Positions 50,594 through 60,074 are shown, numbered from the stretch's first letter. The stretch: DNA of 64,000 nucleotides from Amycolatopsis nigrescens CSC17Ta-90 (GCF_000384315.1 NZ_ARVW01000001.1:7485001-7549000); one strand, 5' to 3'. Made by a program: numbers and translations. The notes: generated by a model not told the origin, from the sequence alone.

Positions 50594-53500
50594 TCAGAAC
50601 GCGACCAGTTCGTCGAGTTCGAGGACGGCGCCGTGTTCGAACTCCGCGGCGAAAACGGCTTCACCGAGCGCTTTCCGCGCCTTCGCGCCGATCCGGTCGA
50701 CGTCGGTGCGCTCACCGTCTGGCAGCGGGGTGCCCACCGACGCCCGAAGCCGAGCGGCGGCGCCGAGCAGCCTGGCGGCGTGCGCGGGTTCGCCGGCGAG
50801 CGCGCGGGCACCGGCCAGTCCCTCCAGCGCGAGGGCGACCGCCCTGGGGGCCGCGGTCTGCCTTGCCAAAGCCAGCCCTTCCAACTGCAGCTCGGTGGCT
50901 GTGGCCTGTTCGCCGCGCTGTTCGGCGAGGAAGCCCAGCTCGGCCAGGATCAGCGTGCTCGCCGGCTCGAAGTCCGTCCGCCGGTGCCAGGCGAGCACGG
51001 TGCGCAGATGCTTTTCGGCCGTGTCGTAGTCACCGGTCTGCCGCGCGCCGAGCGCGAGCCCGGTTTCGGCGTACATCTCGCCCGGTTTGAAACCCTGCTC
51101 GGCGGCCAGCCGCATGGCCCGCTCGTGGAACTCCCTGGCCTGGTCGAAGTCCCCGGTGAGCAGCGCGACCCGGCCGAGCCAGGAAAGCTGGTAGGAGACC
51201 TCCGGCCACAGCCCGAGCTCCTCCGCCATGCGCAGGCCGTCCCGGTGCAGCCTGGCCGCCAGCTCGTAGTCACCGGTGATCCCGGCCAGCGCGCCCAGCG
51301 CGAAGGACGCTTGCAACTCGCCCCAGCGGTCGCCGATCCGGTGGAAGAGCTCGGCGCTTCGAGTGGCGTTGCGCTCGGCACCGGTGAAGTCGCCGGACGC
51401 CATCGCGTAGTTCGCGTGGTCGCTGTGCGCGGCCGCGATGCCCCACTGGTCGTCCAGTTCGTCGAAGCCGGTCATCGCCAGCTTGGTGAGCCGTTCGCCG
51501 GTGCCCATGTCGCCGACGGTGGCCAGCGCGTAACCGAGGAACCACAGCGCCATCGCGCGATCGGCCGGGTGCTCGATCTCTTCGGCGGCCTCGAAGGCCC
51601 CGCTGTCCGAGCCTTCCCCTTCCAGTATCGCGAAACCCGCCGCCCACGCACTGGTGACCGCCCGGATGCCGGCCGGCGCGTCGCCGGGCACGGACAGCGC
51701 CAGCCGCAGGGACCGCCGGACCTCGTTGAGCCGTCCGCGCAGGAACCAGAACCAGGACGTCGCATTCGCCAGCCGCAGGGCGAGTTCGGCTTCGGCCTGC
51801 TGCGCCGCGGTTTCGAGCGCGGTGCGCAGGTTGGCCGCCTCCAGGTCCAGCCGTTCCAGCCAGCGCCGCTGCTCGCGGCCGCGCAGCAGCGGCCCGGCCT
51901 GCTCGGCCAGCGCGAGGTAGTACCGGCTGTGGCGCAGCCGAAGCCGGTCGAACTCGCCGGCCTCGTGCACGCGTTCGAGGCAGTATTCGGTGACGGACTC
52001 GAGCAGCCGGTACCGCGGTTCCCCGGCGCCGGACTGCCTGCTGACCACCAATGACCGGTCGACGAGCCGGGCCAGCAGGTCCAGTACCTCGTCGGGCTTG
52101 ACGCCGTCTCCGGCGCAGACCGTCTCCGCGGCGGCGAGACCGCACCCTTCGGCGTGCACGGCCAGCCTCCGCAGCACGATCCGTTCGGCCGCGGTCAGCA
52201 GCTCCCAGCTCCAGTCGATCATGGCGCGCAGGGTCTGCTGCCGCTCCGGCGCGTCCCGGTGCCCGCCGGCCAGCAGCCGGAACCGGTCGTCGAGCCTGCT
52301 GAGCAGCTCGGGCACGCCGAGCACCCGCACCCTGGTCGCGGCCAGTTCCAGCGCCAGCGGGATCCCGTCCAGCCGCCGGCAGATCGCGGCGACGGCCGGT
52401 GCGGTGCGCTCGTCGAGCTCGAACCCGGGCGCCGCCGCGGCCGCGCGGGCCTCGAACAGCCGGACGGCGCTGAACTTCCGCGCCGACGCGAGCACCTCCA
52501 CGGCGGGGAGATCGGCCGGGACCTCCAGTGCCGGCACGCTCCAGACCTGCTCGCCCGCCAGGCCGAGGGGTTCCTGGCTGGTGGCCAGCACGCGCAGCCC
52601 CGGCACCGCCCGCAGCAGCAGCGCGGCCAATCTCGCGGCCGGCTCGACGAGCTGCTCGCAGTTGTCCAGTACGAGCAGGATCTCCTTGCCGTGCAACGCA
52701 TCCGCCAGCCGCTGAGCGGTGTCGACCGGCCAGGACGACGGGTCTTCGCGGATGCCGAGCGTGGCGGCCACGACGTCCGCGACCCAGTCGTCCGCCGGGC
52801 ACTCCTGTTCCGGGCAGAGCCTGCGGTCCAGCCCGGCCAGCTCGATCAGCCAGGCGCCGTCCGGCACCGCGTCCGCGAGCTCACGCGCGGTTTCCACCGC
52901 CAGCCTGGTCTTGCCGACTCCGCCCGGCCCGGTCAGGGTGACCAGCCGCGCGCCGGTGACCATCGCCCGCACCTCGCGGACCGCCGAGTCCCGGCCCACC
53001 AGTTCGGTGAGCGGGACGGGCAGATTGCTCCGCGGGCGGGCCGTGGAACTCACGGGCGCGGGCGCGCCGTCCAGCGCCGGATCCTGCTCCAGGATGGACT
53101 GGTGCAACCCGGTCAGTTCGGGGCCGGGGGCCAGCCCCAGTTCCTCGGCCAGCCGTTGGCGCAGCTCGTGGTAGCTGTCCAGCGCCTCGGTCTGACGCCC
53201 GGCCCGGTACAGCGCTCGCAGGTGCAGGCCGCGGAGCCGCTCGCGCAGCGGGTTCTCGGCGACGAGGTCGCCCAGCTCACCGACCAGCAGGCTGTGCTCA
53301 CCGAGGGCGAGCCGGGCCTCGGCCCATTCCTCCAGCGCGACCAGCCGCTCCTCGGTCAGCCGCCGGACCGCGGGCGCGGCGAACGGCTCGTCGGCGAACT
53401 CGGCCAGCACCGGGCCCCGCCACAGGCTCAGCGCTTCGGACAGCAGCGCCGCCTTCTCCCGCGGTTCGCCGGTGGCCCGTGCTCTCCCGGTCAGCGCGCG

Positions 53501-53818
53501 GAACCGTCGGGCGTCCACGTCCTCCGCACCGGCCCGCAGCAGATATCCCGGTGCCTGGTGCACCACCAGCTCGCGCCCGCCGGACTCGCCGTCCTCCAAC
53601 GCGCGGCGCAGCTGCGAGACCTTCGTCTGCAGGGTGTTCGTCGGGTTGCCGGGCGGGCGGCCGGCCCAGAGGTCCTCGGCGAGCCGGTCGGCCGAGACCG
53701 GCTTGCCGTCCTGCACGAGCAGGTCCGCCAGCAGCATGCGGACCTTCACCTCGGGCACCCGGACCTGCCGGCCGTCCGCGGTCCACACGGCCAGCGGCCC
53801 CAGCACCCCGAATCGCAT
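50594..53818 (-). CDS. AfsR/SARP-type regulator with NB-ARC-like ATPase and TPR domains
   Basis: A 1074-residue regulator. Residues 1-95 are the winged-helix OmpR-like DNA-binding domain (MRFGVLGPLAVWTADGRQVRVPEVKVRMLLADLLV), and 95-245 the BTAD domain (LRALYRAGRQTEALDSYHELRQRLAEELGLAPGPEL). At about 293 comes Walker A (LTGPGGVGKTRLAVETA) and at about 380 Walker B (ILLVLDNCEQL). The last 350 residues are TPR helices (RMAEELGLWPEVSYQLSWLGRVAL). AfsR-like proteins activate secondary-metabolite or stress genes. ATG 53818 starts the family motif. Divergent from the imine reductases, 133 bp apart, which may be targets. Confidence 0.92.
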   Translation of the reverse strand: MRFGVLGPLAVWTADGRQVRVPEVKVRMLLADLLVQDGKPVSADRLAEDLWAGRPPGNPTNTLQTKVSQLRRALEDGESGGRELVVHQAPGYLLRAGAEDVDARRFRALTGRARATGEPREKAALLSEALSLWRGPVLAEFADEPFAAPAVRRLTEERLVALEEWAEARLALGEHSLLVGELGDLVAENPLRERLRGLHLRALYRAGRQTEALDSYHELRQRLAEELGLAPGPELTGLHQSILEQDPALDGAPAPVSSTARPRSNLPVPLTELVGRDSAVREVRAMVTGARLVTLTGPGGVGKTRLAVETARELADAVPDGAWLIELAGLDRRLCPEQECPADDWVADVVAATLGIREDPSSWPVDTAQRLADALHGKEILLVLDNCEQLVEPAARLAALLLRAVPGLRVLATSQEPLGLAGEQVWSVPALEVPADLPAVEVLASARKFSAVRLFEARAAAAAPGFELDERTAPAVAAICRRLDGIPLALELAATRVRVLGVPELLSRLDDRFRLLAGGHRDAPERQQTLRAMIDWSWELLTAAERIVLRRLAVHAEGCGLAAAETVCAGDGVKPDEVLDLLARLVDRSLVVSRQSGAGEPRYRLLESVTEYCLERVHEAGEFDRLRLRHSRYYLALAEQAGPLLRGREQRRWLERLDLEAANLRTALETAAQQAEAELALRLANATSWFWFLRGRLNEVRRSLRLALSVPGDAPAGIRAVTSAWAAGFAILEGEGSDSGAFEAAEEIEHPADRAMALWFLGYALATVGDMGTGERLTKLAMTGFDELDDQWGIAAAHSDHANYAMASGDFTGAERNATRSAELFHRIGDRWGELQASFALGALAGITGDYELAARLHRDGLRMAEELGLWPEVSYQLSWLGRVALLTGDFDQAREFHERAMRLAAEQGFKPGEMYAETGLALGARQTGDYDTAEKHLRTVLAWHRRTDFEPASTLILAELGFLAEQRGEQATATELQLEGLALARQTAAPRAVALALEGLAGARALAGEPAHAARLLGAAARLRASVGTPLPDGERTDVDRIGAKARKALGEAVFAAEFEHGAVLELDELVAF

Positions 53819-53951
53819 GAACCGACGGTAGCCCGGCACGCCGACAGTACTGGCGGCCGGTCGTGCGCGGACCCGCAGCGAACCGTGCGCGGCCGGGCGC
53901 ACGGTGGAACTCGTCAAGGGAGCACTACTGCGGAAGAGAAAGACAGTGAAG

Positions 53952-54836
53952 ATGCAGACTGATCTCAGCAAGCCCGCGGTGACGGTGCTCGGCCTGGGGG
54001 CGATGGGCACGGCACTGGCCGAGGCCCTGCTCGCCGCCGGTCACCCGACCACCGTCTGGAACCGCTCGGCCGCGAAGGCCGAACCACTGGCCGCCAAGGG
54101 GGCCACCGTCGCCGCCACCCCCGCCGAGGCGATCGCGGTGAACCGGCTGGTGGTCGTCTGCCTGCTGGACTACCAGTCGGTGTACGACGTGCTCGGCGCG
54201 GACCTCGGCCCGTCGTTCGGCCGGGTGCTGGTCAACCTGACCAGCGGCACCCCGGCGCAGGCCCGCGAGTTCGCCGCGTGGGCGGCGGAGCGCGGGGCGG
54301 ACTACCTCGACGGCGGGATCATGGCCGTGCCGCCGATGATCGGCAGCCCGTCGTCGTTCCTGCTCTACAGCGGTTCGCACGGCGCGTTCGAGGACTACCG
54401 GGCGGTGCTGGACAACTTCGGCGAGAGCCGCTACCTCGGCGCCGACGCGGGCAAGGCGGCGGTGTACGACTTCGCGTTGCTCAGCGGGATGTACGGCATG
54501 TTCATGGGCATCTTGCATTCGTTCGCCCTCATCCACGCCGAGGGCATCGAAGTGCAGTCCTTCGCCCCGATGCTGAACCGCTGGCTCAGCGGGATGGCCG
54601 AGTTCACCTCCGGGGCCGCGGAACAGATCGACAAGGGTGACTACTCGCTCAACGTGGTCTCCAGCCTGGGCATGCAGGCGACCGCCTACGACGAGCTGCT
54701 CGAGTTCGCCAGTGATCAGGGGATCAGCCCGGAGCTGCTCGCCCCGCTGGGGCCGCTGATGGCGAGGCGGGTGGCGGACGGGCACGGCCACGAGAACGTC
54801 ACCGGTGTCATCGAGCTGCTCAAGATCAAGAAGTAA
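53952..54836 (+). CDS. imine reductase (IRED), Asp-type
   Basis: A 294-residue NADPH-dependent imine reductase: TVLGLGAMGTALAEALLAAGHPTTVWNRS is the Rossmann start with the IRED NADPH motif, GGIMAVPPMIGSPSSFLLYSGS follows, and YDFALLS carries the catalytic-position residue Asp173 (equivalent to Asp187 in characterised IREDs, a group often R-selective). Such enzymes reduce cyclic imines to amines. The start 53952 is the first ATG close to the fold; GTG 53946 or 53904 are possible. Followed 24 bp later by a second IRED. Confidence 0.88.
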   Translation: MQTDLSKPAVTVLGLGAMGTALAEALLAAGHPTTVWNRSAAKAEPLAAKGATVAATPAEAIAVNRLVVVCLLDYQSVYDVLGADLGPSFGRVLVNLTSGTPAQAREFAAWAAERGADYLDGGIMAVPPMIGSPSSFLLYSGSHGAFEDYRAVLDNFGESRYLGADAGKAAVYDFALLSGMYGMFMGILHSFALIHAEGIEVQSFAPMLNRWLSGMAEFTSGAAEQIDKGDYSLNVVSSLGMQATAYDELLEFASDQGISPELLAPLGPLMARRVADGHGHENVTGVIELLKIKK

Positions 54837-54860
54837 TCCCTTCTACCACAAGGAAACAAC

Positions 54861-55733
54861 ATGAGTGAGAACGCGAGCGGAATCAGCTTCATCGGCCTCG
54901 GGCCGATGGGCCAGGCGATGGTCCGGACCTTTTTGGACAACGGGCATCCGACCACGGTGTGGAACCGGACGGCAGCCAGGGCGGACGGGGTGGTGGCCAG
55001 TGGCGCGGTACTGGCCGGCACGGTGGCCGAGGTGCTGAAGGCCAACGAGCTGGTCATCCTCAGCCTGACCGACTACCAGGCCATGTACGACATCCTCGGC
55101 CAGGCGGAGGACTCGCTGAGCGGCCGGGTGGTGGTCAACCTCAGCTCGGACACGCCGGAGGAGACCAGGGCCGCCGCCGCGTGGCTCGCCGAGCGCGGCG
55201 CCGAGCTCGTGGTCGGCGGCGTGATGGTGCCGCCCGAGCTGGTGGGCAAGGAGAACGCGTACGTGTTCTACAGCGGCCCGCGTGCGGTGTTCGACGCGCA
55301 CGAGCCGGTGCTGAAGCTGATCGGCAGGCCGGACTACCGCGGCGAGGACCACATCCTGGCGCAGCTGTTCTACCAGGCGCAGCTCGACATCTTCCTGACC
55401 ACACTGTCGGCGTACATGCACGCCGTCGCGCTGGTCGGGTCGGCGGGCGTGGCCGCGGAGACGTTCCAGCCCTACGCGGTCGCCCTTTTCGACGAGATGT
55501 CCTTCTTCCTCGACGGCACCGGCCGCCAGCTCGACAACGGCGACTATCCGGGCGAACTGGGGAACGCGGCCATGATGGGCGCGACTGCGGATCACATCGT
55601 CGGCGCGAGCGAGGACGCCGGAATCGACCTGGTGCTGCCGAAAGCGGTCAAGGCGCACTACGACCGCGCCATCGCGGCCGGTCACGGCAAGGACCACTGG
55701 ACCAGCCTGTTCGAGGTGATCAAGAAGCCGTAG
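54861..55733 (+). CDS. imine reductase (IRED), Tyr-type
   Basis: A 290-residue paralogue of the preceding gene: FIGLGPMGQAMVRTFLDNGHPTTVWNRTAA, GGVMVPPELVGKENAYVFYSGP. At the catalytic position it has Tyr171 (QLFYQAQLD) where the first IRED has Asp, the residue typical of S-selective IREDs. AAGGAAA lies 5 bases before ATG 54861. Together with the first IRED and the SDR-like gene it forms one operon. The physiological imine substrate is unknown. Confidence 0.88.
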   Translation: MSENASGISFIGLGPMGQAMVRTFLDNGHPTTVWNRTAARADGVVASGAVLAGTVAEVLKANELVILSLTDYQAMYDILGQAEDSLSGRVVVNLSSDTPEETRAAAAWLAERGAELVVGGVMVPPELVGKENAYVFYSGPRAVFDAHEPVLKLIGRPDYRGEDHILAQLFYQAQLDIFLTTLSAYMHAVALVGSAGVAAETFQPYAVALFDEMSFFLDGTGRQLDNGDYPGELGNAAMMGATADHIVGASEDAGIDLVLPKAVKAHYDRAIAAGHGKDHWTSLFEVIKKP

Positions 55734-55759
55734 CCGCACGGCGGCGGGGAGGAGGACCG

Positions 55760-56410
55760 ATGCGCTGCTATGCGGGCAAGAAGGTGGTGATCACCGGTGG
55801 GACGCAGGGCATCGGCCTCGCCGTCGCCAGGTCGCTCGCGGCGGGCGGCGCCGAGGTGCTGCTCACCGGCCGGGACGAGCGGGACGTCGAAGCCGTGCGC
55901 GACGAGCTGCCGGTGCACGTACTCCGCTCGGACGCGGCGAGCATGGCCGACATCCACGCGCTGGGGGAGGCCGCGGAGGACCGGCTCGGCGAACTCGACC
56001 TGCTGTTCGTCAACGCCGGTCACGCGGAGTTCGAACCGCTGGAAGCGGTCACCGAGACGGTGTTCGACCGGACCTTCGACGTGACCGTCAAGGGTGCGTT
56101 CTTCACCGCGCAACGGCTGGCTCCGCTGGTGCGCGACGGTGGTGCGATCGTGTTCAGCACCGCGGCACCGGGCCCCGGCTCGAGTGTGCTCAGCGGGGCC
56201 TTGGCCGCGGTGGCGGCTTTCACCGGCGCACTGGCCGGCGAGCTGCGGCGGATCCGGGTGAACGCGGTGCGCCCCGGCCTCGGGTGCCGCCGCGGGGACT
56301 GCGGGGAGATCGCGGCGGCCGTGCTGTTCCTCGGTTTCGACGCGACCTTGACCACCGGCAGCGTGCTGCACGCCGACGGTGGTCAAGGCGCCCCGTGGCC
56401 GCCCCGGTAG
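55760..56410 (+). CDS. short-chain dehydrogenase-like protein lacking catalytic Tyr and Lys
   Basis: A 216-residue SDR-fold protein with intact cofactor site (VITGGTQGIGLAVARSL), NAG (LLFVNAGHAEF) and the RIRVNAVRPG segment. The catalytic YxxxK is replaced: where YSATKAAV is expected the sequence is LSGALAAV (L144 and L148). It also lacks the usual loop before the C-terminus, being about 30 residues shorter than common SDRs. GGAGGA precedes ATG 55760. Third gene of the IRED operon. It may bind NADP(H) without reducing a carbonyl, perhaps as a partner protein. Confidence 0.82.
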   Translation: MRCYAGKKVVITGGTQGIGLAVARSLAAGGAEVLLTGRDERDVEAVRDELPVHVLRSDAASMADIHALGEAAEDRLGELDLLFVNAGHAEFEPLEAVTETVFDRTFDVTVKGAFFTAQRLAPLVRDGGAIVFSTAAPGPGSSVLSGALAAVAAFTGALAGELRRIRVNAVRPGLGCRRGDCGEIAAAVLFLGFDATLTTGSVLHADGGQGAPWPPR

Positions 56411-56411
56411 C

Positions 56412-56816
56412 TCAGTTCCGCTTCAGCCCGGCCAGCTGCAGCCCGGCGACCGCCGCCACCGCGACGGCCTGCAGCACGACCCAGGTCGTGCCGACGGCGT
56501 TCGTGCCCAGCACACCGGTGAAGACCAGCACGAGACTCGCCGCGAACCACAGCAGGTTCACGTCGACGAACAGCTTCACCGCACCCGCCCGGATCGGCTC
56601 CCGGATACCGGTGAAGAACACCGCGGCCGCGTAGAGCACCAGAAAGACGCCGGCCGGGTACTGCACCGCCGGAGCGAGGCCGAACCAGTCTTCGAGCAGC
56701 GGCGCGATCGCCAGGTAGGCGATCCCGTTGGCCATGGTGCCCACCGCGTCGGCGAGCAGGACGAATCGCAGGAAGCTGTTCTGGCGGACGGTTTTCCCGG
56801 TGAGCGCGGTGGTCAT
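56412..56816 (-). CDS. four-helix membrane protein of unknown function
   Basis: A 134-residue hydrophobic protein with four predicted membrane helices (FVLLADAVGTMANGIAYLAI, YPAGVFLVLYAAAVFF, LLWFAASLVLVFTGVLGT, TWVVLQAVAVAAVAGLQLAG). No recognised catalytic motif. Its stop codon is one base from the stop of the SDR-like gene, so the genes converge. Role unknown. Confidence 0.8.
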   Translation of the reverse strand: MTTALTGKTVRQNSFLRFVLLADAVGTMANGIAYLAIAPLLEDWFGLAPAVQYPAGVFLVLYAAAVFFTGIREPIRAGAVKLFVDVNLLWFAASLVLVFTGVLGTNAVGTTWVVLQAVAVAAVAGLQLAGLKRN

Positions 56817-56902
56817 GGCCGATTCCCCTTCGGTTGTCGTATCGCTGAGAAGGAGATTAGGGAGCAGCCGGAGGCCGGTCGATTACCTCGGAGGTAACGG
56901 GC

Positions 56903-57859
56903 TCAGCCGCCGAACCCGCCGGCCAGCGGCATCCCGCGCCAGAAGTCCAGGGACGGCTGCAGCCCCTCCAGCAGTGTCGGCATTTTCGGCGCCACGGTCA
57001 GGCAGGCGACCAGCTGCAGCATGCGCGCCGCCTCCATCACGCGCAGCACCCGGTCGTCCAGGCTCCGCAGGCCCAGCGCCCCGGCGGCGGTGTTGTAGGC
57101 CTTCTCGCCCTCGGGGCCGGTCAGTGCGAGGTCCCATTCGACCGGGCCGAGGGTGGCGTCCTCGAAGTCGGCGTAGAGCGCGCCGGTCGTGGTGACGATC
57201 AGGTTGAACGGCGGCGAGTCGCCGTGGATCGGCTGGAGTTCCACACCGGGGAACGCCGCCTCGAAGCCCGCGCGTGAGCCGAGCACGGGCTCGAGGATCT
57301 CCCACTCCCGCTTCGCCCGGTCCAGATCGGACGGCGCCAGCAGGTCGGGCCGGTTTTCGAGCTGGGACAGGCAGGTCGGCACGATCACCATGGTGGCCAG
57401 GAAGGGCAGTTCTCCGGTGTATTCCCGCAGCGCCGCGTGCAACCCGGCGGTCAGGCCGCTGTTGCGCACGTAGTCCGGTTCCACGCACTTGTCCTGCTCG
57501 ACGAACTGCCAGAAGGTCATCGAGAACCCGTCCCGCTGCACGGGTTCGCGCGGGACCAGCGGGCTCGGCGCGACGACCGGGTGCCCGAGGTCCGCGAGCC
57601 TGCCCACGACGTCGAGCTCCACCCGCTGCCTCGCCGCCTGTGCCGCAAGATCCGACCCGATCGGCTCGGGCAGCACGGTCGGCACCCGGACCACCACCGG
57701 CAGCGGCTCGAGGCGCACGACCACGGAGAACGAGTCGTGCAGTACTTCGGTGCCGGTCACTTCGAGCCCGAGGTCACGGGCCGCTCCGGCGGCCGCGGCG
57801 ATGGCGCGGGAGGTGCGTGCGGTCAGGTCGCTCTGGGTCAGAGCGTCGATTTCGGACAT
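56903..57859 (-). CDS. aminoglycoside phosphotransferase-family kinase
   Basis: A 318-residue APH-fold protein: PVVVRVPTVLPEP for the nucleotide region, the catalytic loop QPIHGDSPPFNLIV with Asp/Asn, and metal-binding LYADFEDATLGPVEWDLAL. Such kinases phosphorylate aminoglycosides, choline, fructosamines or unknown small molecules. It is cytosolic, not next to a resistance cluster, and downstream of the MFS permease by 22 bp on the complementary strand in the other order. Substrate cannot be named. Confidence 0.85.
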   Translation of the reverse strand: MSEIDALTQSDLTARTSRAIAAAAGAARDLGLEVTGTEVLHDSFSVVVRLEPLPVVVRVPTVLPEPIGSDLAAQAARQRVELDVVGRLADLGHPVVAPSPLVPREPVQRDGFSMTFWQFVEQDKCVEPDYVRNSGLTAGLHAALREYTGELPFLATMVIVPTCLSQLENRPDLLAPSDLDRAKREWEILEPVLGSRAGFEAAFPGVELQPIHGDSPPFNLIVTTTGALYADFEDATLGPVEWDLALTGPEGEKAYNTAAGALGLRSLDDRVLRVMEAARMLQLVACLTVAPKMPTLLEGLQPSLDFWRGMPLAGGFGG

Positions 57860-57881
57860 CCCGCCATCCTGCCATCTGCGG

Positions 57882-59189
57882 TCAGGGACGCGGCAGTTGC
57901 TCGATCCTGCCGAGCAGCAGGGTGTAGCAGAGGATCCCGGCCAGGACGACCACGCCGGTGACCACGAACGCGCTGGAGAACGAGCCGGTGGCGTCCACGA
58001 TGAACCCGGTGACGATCGGCGCGGACAGGCCGAGCAGGTTCGCCGCGAAGTTGACGATCCCGCCGAGCGCGCCGGTCATGCCCTCGGGCGCGATCAGCGC
58101 GACGATGCTGGCGCCGGCCGGTGCGGACACGGCGAGTCCGGCGGCCCCGAGCGACAGGAACGCCAGCGCCACCGGCACCGAGGTGGTGAACGCGGCGCCG
58201 GTGATCGACAGCGACAGCAGCATGCTGCTGATCAGGACCACCCGGCGGACCCTGGTGAGCCCGCCGCCGCGGCGGATCCAGCGGTCCATCAGCCAGCCGA
58301 CCACCAGCAGTTCGGCGGTGACCGCCACGATCCACGGGATCACCGTGTACATCCCGCCGCTGAGCAGGCTCATCCCGAGCTGTCTCTCCAGATAGGACGG
58401 CAGCCAGGTGAGCAGCACGTAGTAGGCGTAGGTGTAGGCCGCGTAGCCGAGCGCGAGTCCCCAGGTCTTGCGGCGCCGCAGCAGATACCCGAGCCCGGTG
58501 AGCACCGGCGGCGTTTCGGCCTGCTCGTCCTGCGCGCCGCCGTCCCGGATGTAGTCGTACTCCTCCCGGGAGAGCTTGCCATCGGCCAGCGCTTCTTTCG
58601 GCTCCCGGTACAGGATCCAGAACGCCGCCGCGTAGAGCAGGCTGAGCACCCCGGTGAACAGGAATGCCGCCTGCCAGCCGTAGCCGCTGACCAGGAACGC
58701 CATCACCGGCACACCGAGCACATTGGACACCTTCGACGCGCCGTCGAAGATCGCCGTGCACATCCCGCGTTCCTGCTTGGGGAACCAGTACCCGGTGGCC
58801 TTCCAGCCGGCTGGCACGGTCGGCGCCTCACCGACGCCGAGGATCAGCCGGGAGACCAGCAGCAGGCCGAGCCCGCCGGCCGCGGCGGTGAGGAAGGAAG
58901 CCAGCGCCCACAGCAACGCCGCGATCCGGTTGATCCAGCGGACCCCGATCCGGTCCACCAGTTGGCCGACCGGTAGCTGCAGCACCGTGTAGGTCCACAG
59001 GAACGCGGACGCCACCATGCCCAGCTGCCCGGCGGTGAGGCCGAACTCCCGCATCATCGGGGTGGCCGCGATGGAGAGGTTGACGCGGTCGGCGTAGTTC
59101 ACGAACATGCCGGCGCCGAGCACCCCGGCGATGCCCCACCTTGCCCGGCCGGTGCCGCGTCCGGTCTTCGCCGCCGCGGCGGCCGTCAC
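57882..59189 (-). CDS. MFS permease, anion:cation symporter type
   Basis: A 435-residue transporter with about 12 helices. FVNYADRVNLSIAATPMMREFG in helix 1 and LPVGQLVDRIGVRWINR after helix 2 are typical of the ACS group (glucarate, galactonate, phthalate, hydroxyacid permeases). GTG 59189 overlaps the HpcH aldolase stop (GTGA), so both are co-translated. Likely imports the organic acid used by the aldolase. Confidence 0.9.
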   Translation of the reverse strand: MTAAAAAKTGRGTGRARWGIAGVLGAGMFVNYADRVNLSIAATPMMREFGLTAGQLGMVASAFLWTYTVLQLPVGQLVDRIGVRWINRIAALLWALASFLTAAAGGLGLLLVSRLILGVGEAPTVPAGWKATGYWFPKQERGMCTAIFDGASKVSNVLGVPVMAFLVSGYGWQAAFLFTGVLSLLYAAAFWILYREPKEALADGKLSREEYDYIRDGGAQDEQAETPPVLTGLGYLLRRRKTWGLALGYAAYTYAYYVLLTWLPSYLERQLGMSLLSGGMYTVIPWIVAVTAELLVVGWLMDRWIRRGGGLTRVRRVVLISSMLLSLSITGAAFTTSVPVALAFLSLGAAGLAVSAPAGASIVALIAPEGMTGALGGIVNFAANLLGLSAPIVTGFIVDATGSFSSAFVVTGVVVLAGILCYTLLLGRIEQLPRP

Positions 59190-59938
59190 AGGTTCGCCGC
59201 CAGGTCGTTGGTGCGTTGCCAGGCGGCGGACAGCCCGGCGAGCAGCGCGCCGTGTTCCATCGTCAGCACCAGCTGCCCGGCGCCGTGGCGCAGGGCGAAG
59301 GTCTTTTCCTCGTCGCTCCAGGCCGGCAGCACCCACGGTTTGCCCGCCGCCGCGGCGGCGTCCGCGATCAGCCTCAGGTCGGCGAAGTCGCCGGGGGAGC
59401 GGCGGTAGGCGCCCCTGGCCCGGCGCAGCGACAGGTCCGACGGGCCGACGAACACACCGTCCACAGTGGGCAGTGCGAGGATGCCCGCGATGTCCTCGAT
59501 CGCACCCGCGTCCTCGATCATCGGGTAGATCCGCGTCCTGCTGTCCTGTTCGGCGACCCAGCCGTCGTCGAACCCGCCGTAGGAGCTGGTGCGCCCGCCG
59601 GCGAAACTGCGGTCGCCCAGCGGCGGGAACTTGCCGAAGGCGGTCACCCGCGCGGCGTGGGCGAGGTTCTCCACATGGGGGATCGCCACCGCGTCCGCGC
59701 CGAAGTCCAGCGCCTGCTGCACCGGCCCGCGTTCGGGGCCGAGCACCTTCGCGATCACGTCCATGCCGATCGCCTTGAGCAGCGGGATGAACCGCTCCAG
59801 CGCGGCGAGGTCGAAGGTGCCGTGCTCGATGTCGAGCACCACCGCGCCGTAGCCGATCTGCGCGGCGATCTCCGCCGCGGCCACGTTGGGGCCGGAGAGC
59901 CAGCAGGCGTACTTGGGGTCGAGTCGTTGTTCGGTCAA
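59186..59938 (-). CDS. HpcH/HpaI-type class II aldolase
   Basis: A 250-residue TIM-barrel aldolase: AVVLDIEHGTFDLAALERF (catalytic His), PPLGDRSFAGG (Arg), metal ligands Glu in YPMIEDAGAIEDI and Asp in FVGPSDLSLRR. It cleaves 4-hydroxy-2-oxo acids to pyruvate and an aldehyde. The start is taken as TTG 59938, eight bases after CAGGAG; GTG 59977 would be a weaker alternative. First gene of an operon with an MFS permease, divergent from the GntR regulator. Confidence 0.85.
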   Translation of the reverse strand: MTEQRLDPKYACWLSGPNVAAAEIAAQIGYGAVVLDIEHGTFDLAALERFIPLLKAIGMDVIAKVLGPERGPVQQALDFGADAVAIPHVENLAHAARVTAFGKFPPLGDRSFAGGRTSSYGGFDDGWVAEQDSRTRIYPMIEDAGAIEDIAGILALPTVDGVFVGPSDLSLRRARGAYRRSPGDFADLRLIADAAAAAGKPWVLPAWSDEEKTFALRHGAGQLVLTMEHGALLAGLSAAWQRTNDLAANL

Positions 59939-59996
59939 CGCACCGTCTCCTGGGGTTCTGACGTCGGAAAGGACCACGGGCCGCGTGTATTCGCCG

Positions 59997-60004
59997 TGTA
60001 TACA
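59997..60004. promoter_or_regulatory. TGTATACA palindrome in the divergent GntR/aldolase region
   Basis: TGTATACA, within GTGTATACAT, and a further GTGTAT copy at 59985-59990 lie in the gap between the aldolase and GntR genes. They resemble short FCD-GntR operators. Weakly supported. Confidence 0.4.
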
Positions 60005-60074
60005 TGACGTATTTCAGGCTGTCCAGCCGTGTAGGATGCAGGTCAGACCGCTGAGCTGGGCAAGAAAGGACCCG

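Noticed and set aside
53819..54010. Longer N-terminus for the AfsR-like regulator
   Set aside because: It would overlap the divergent imine reductase; ATG 53818 starts the conserved DNA-binding domain.
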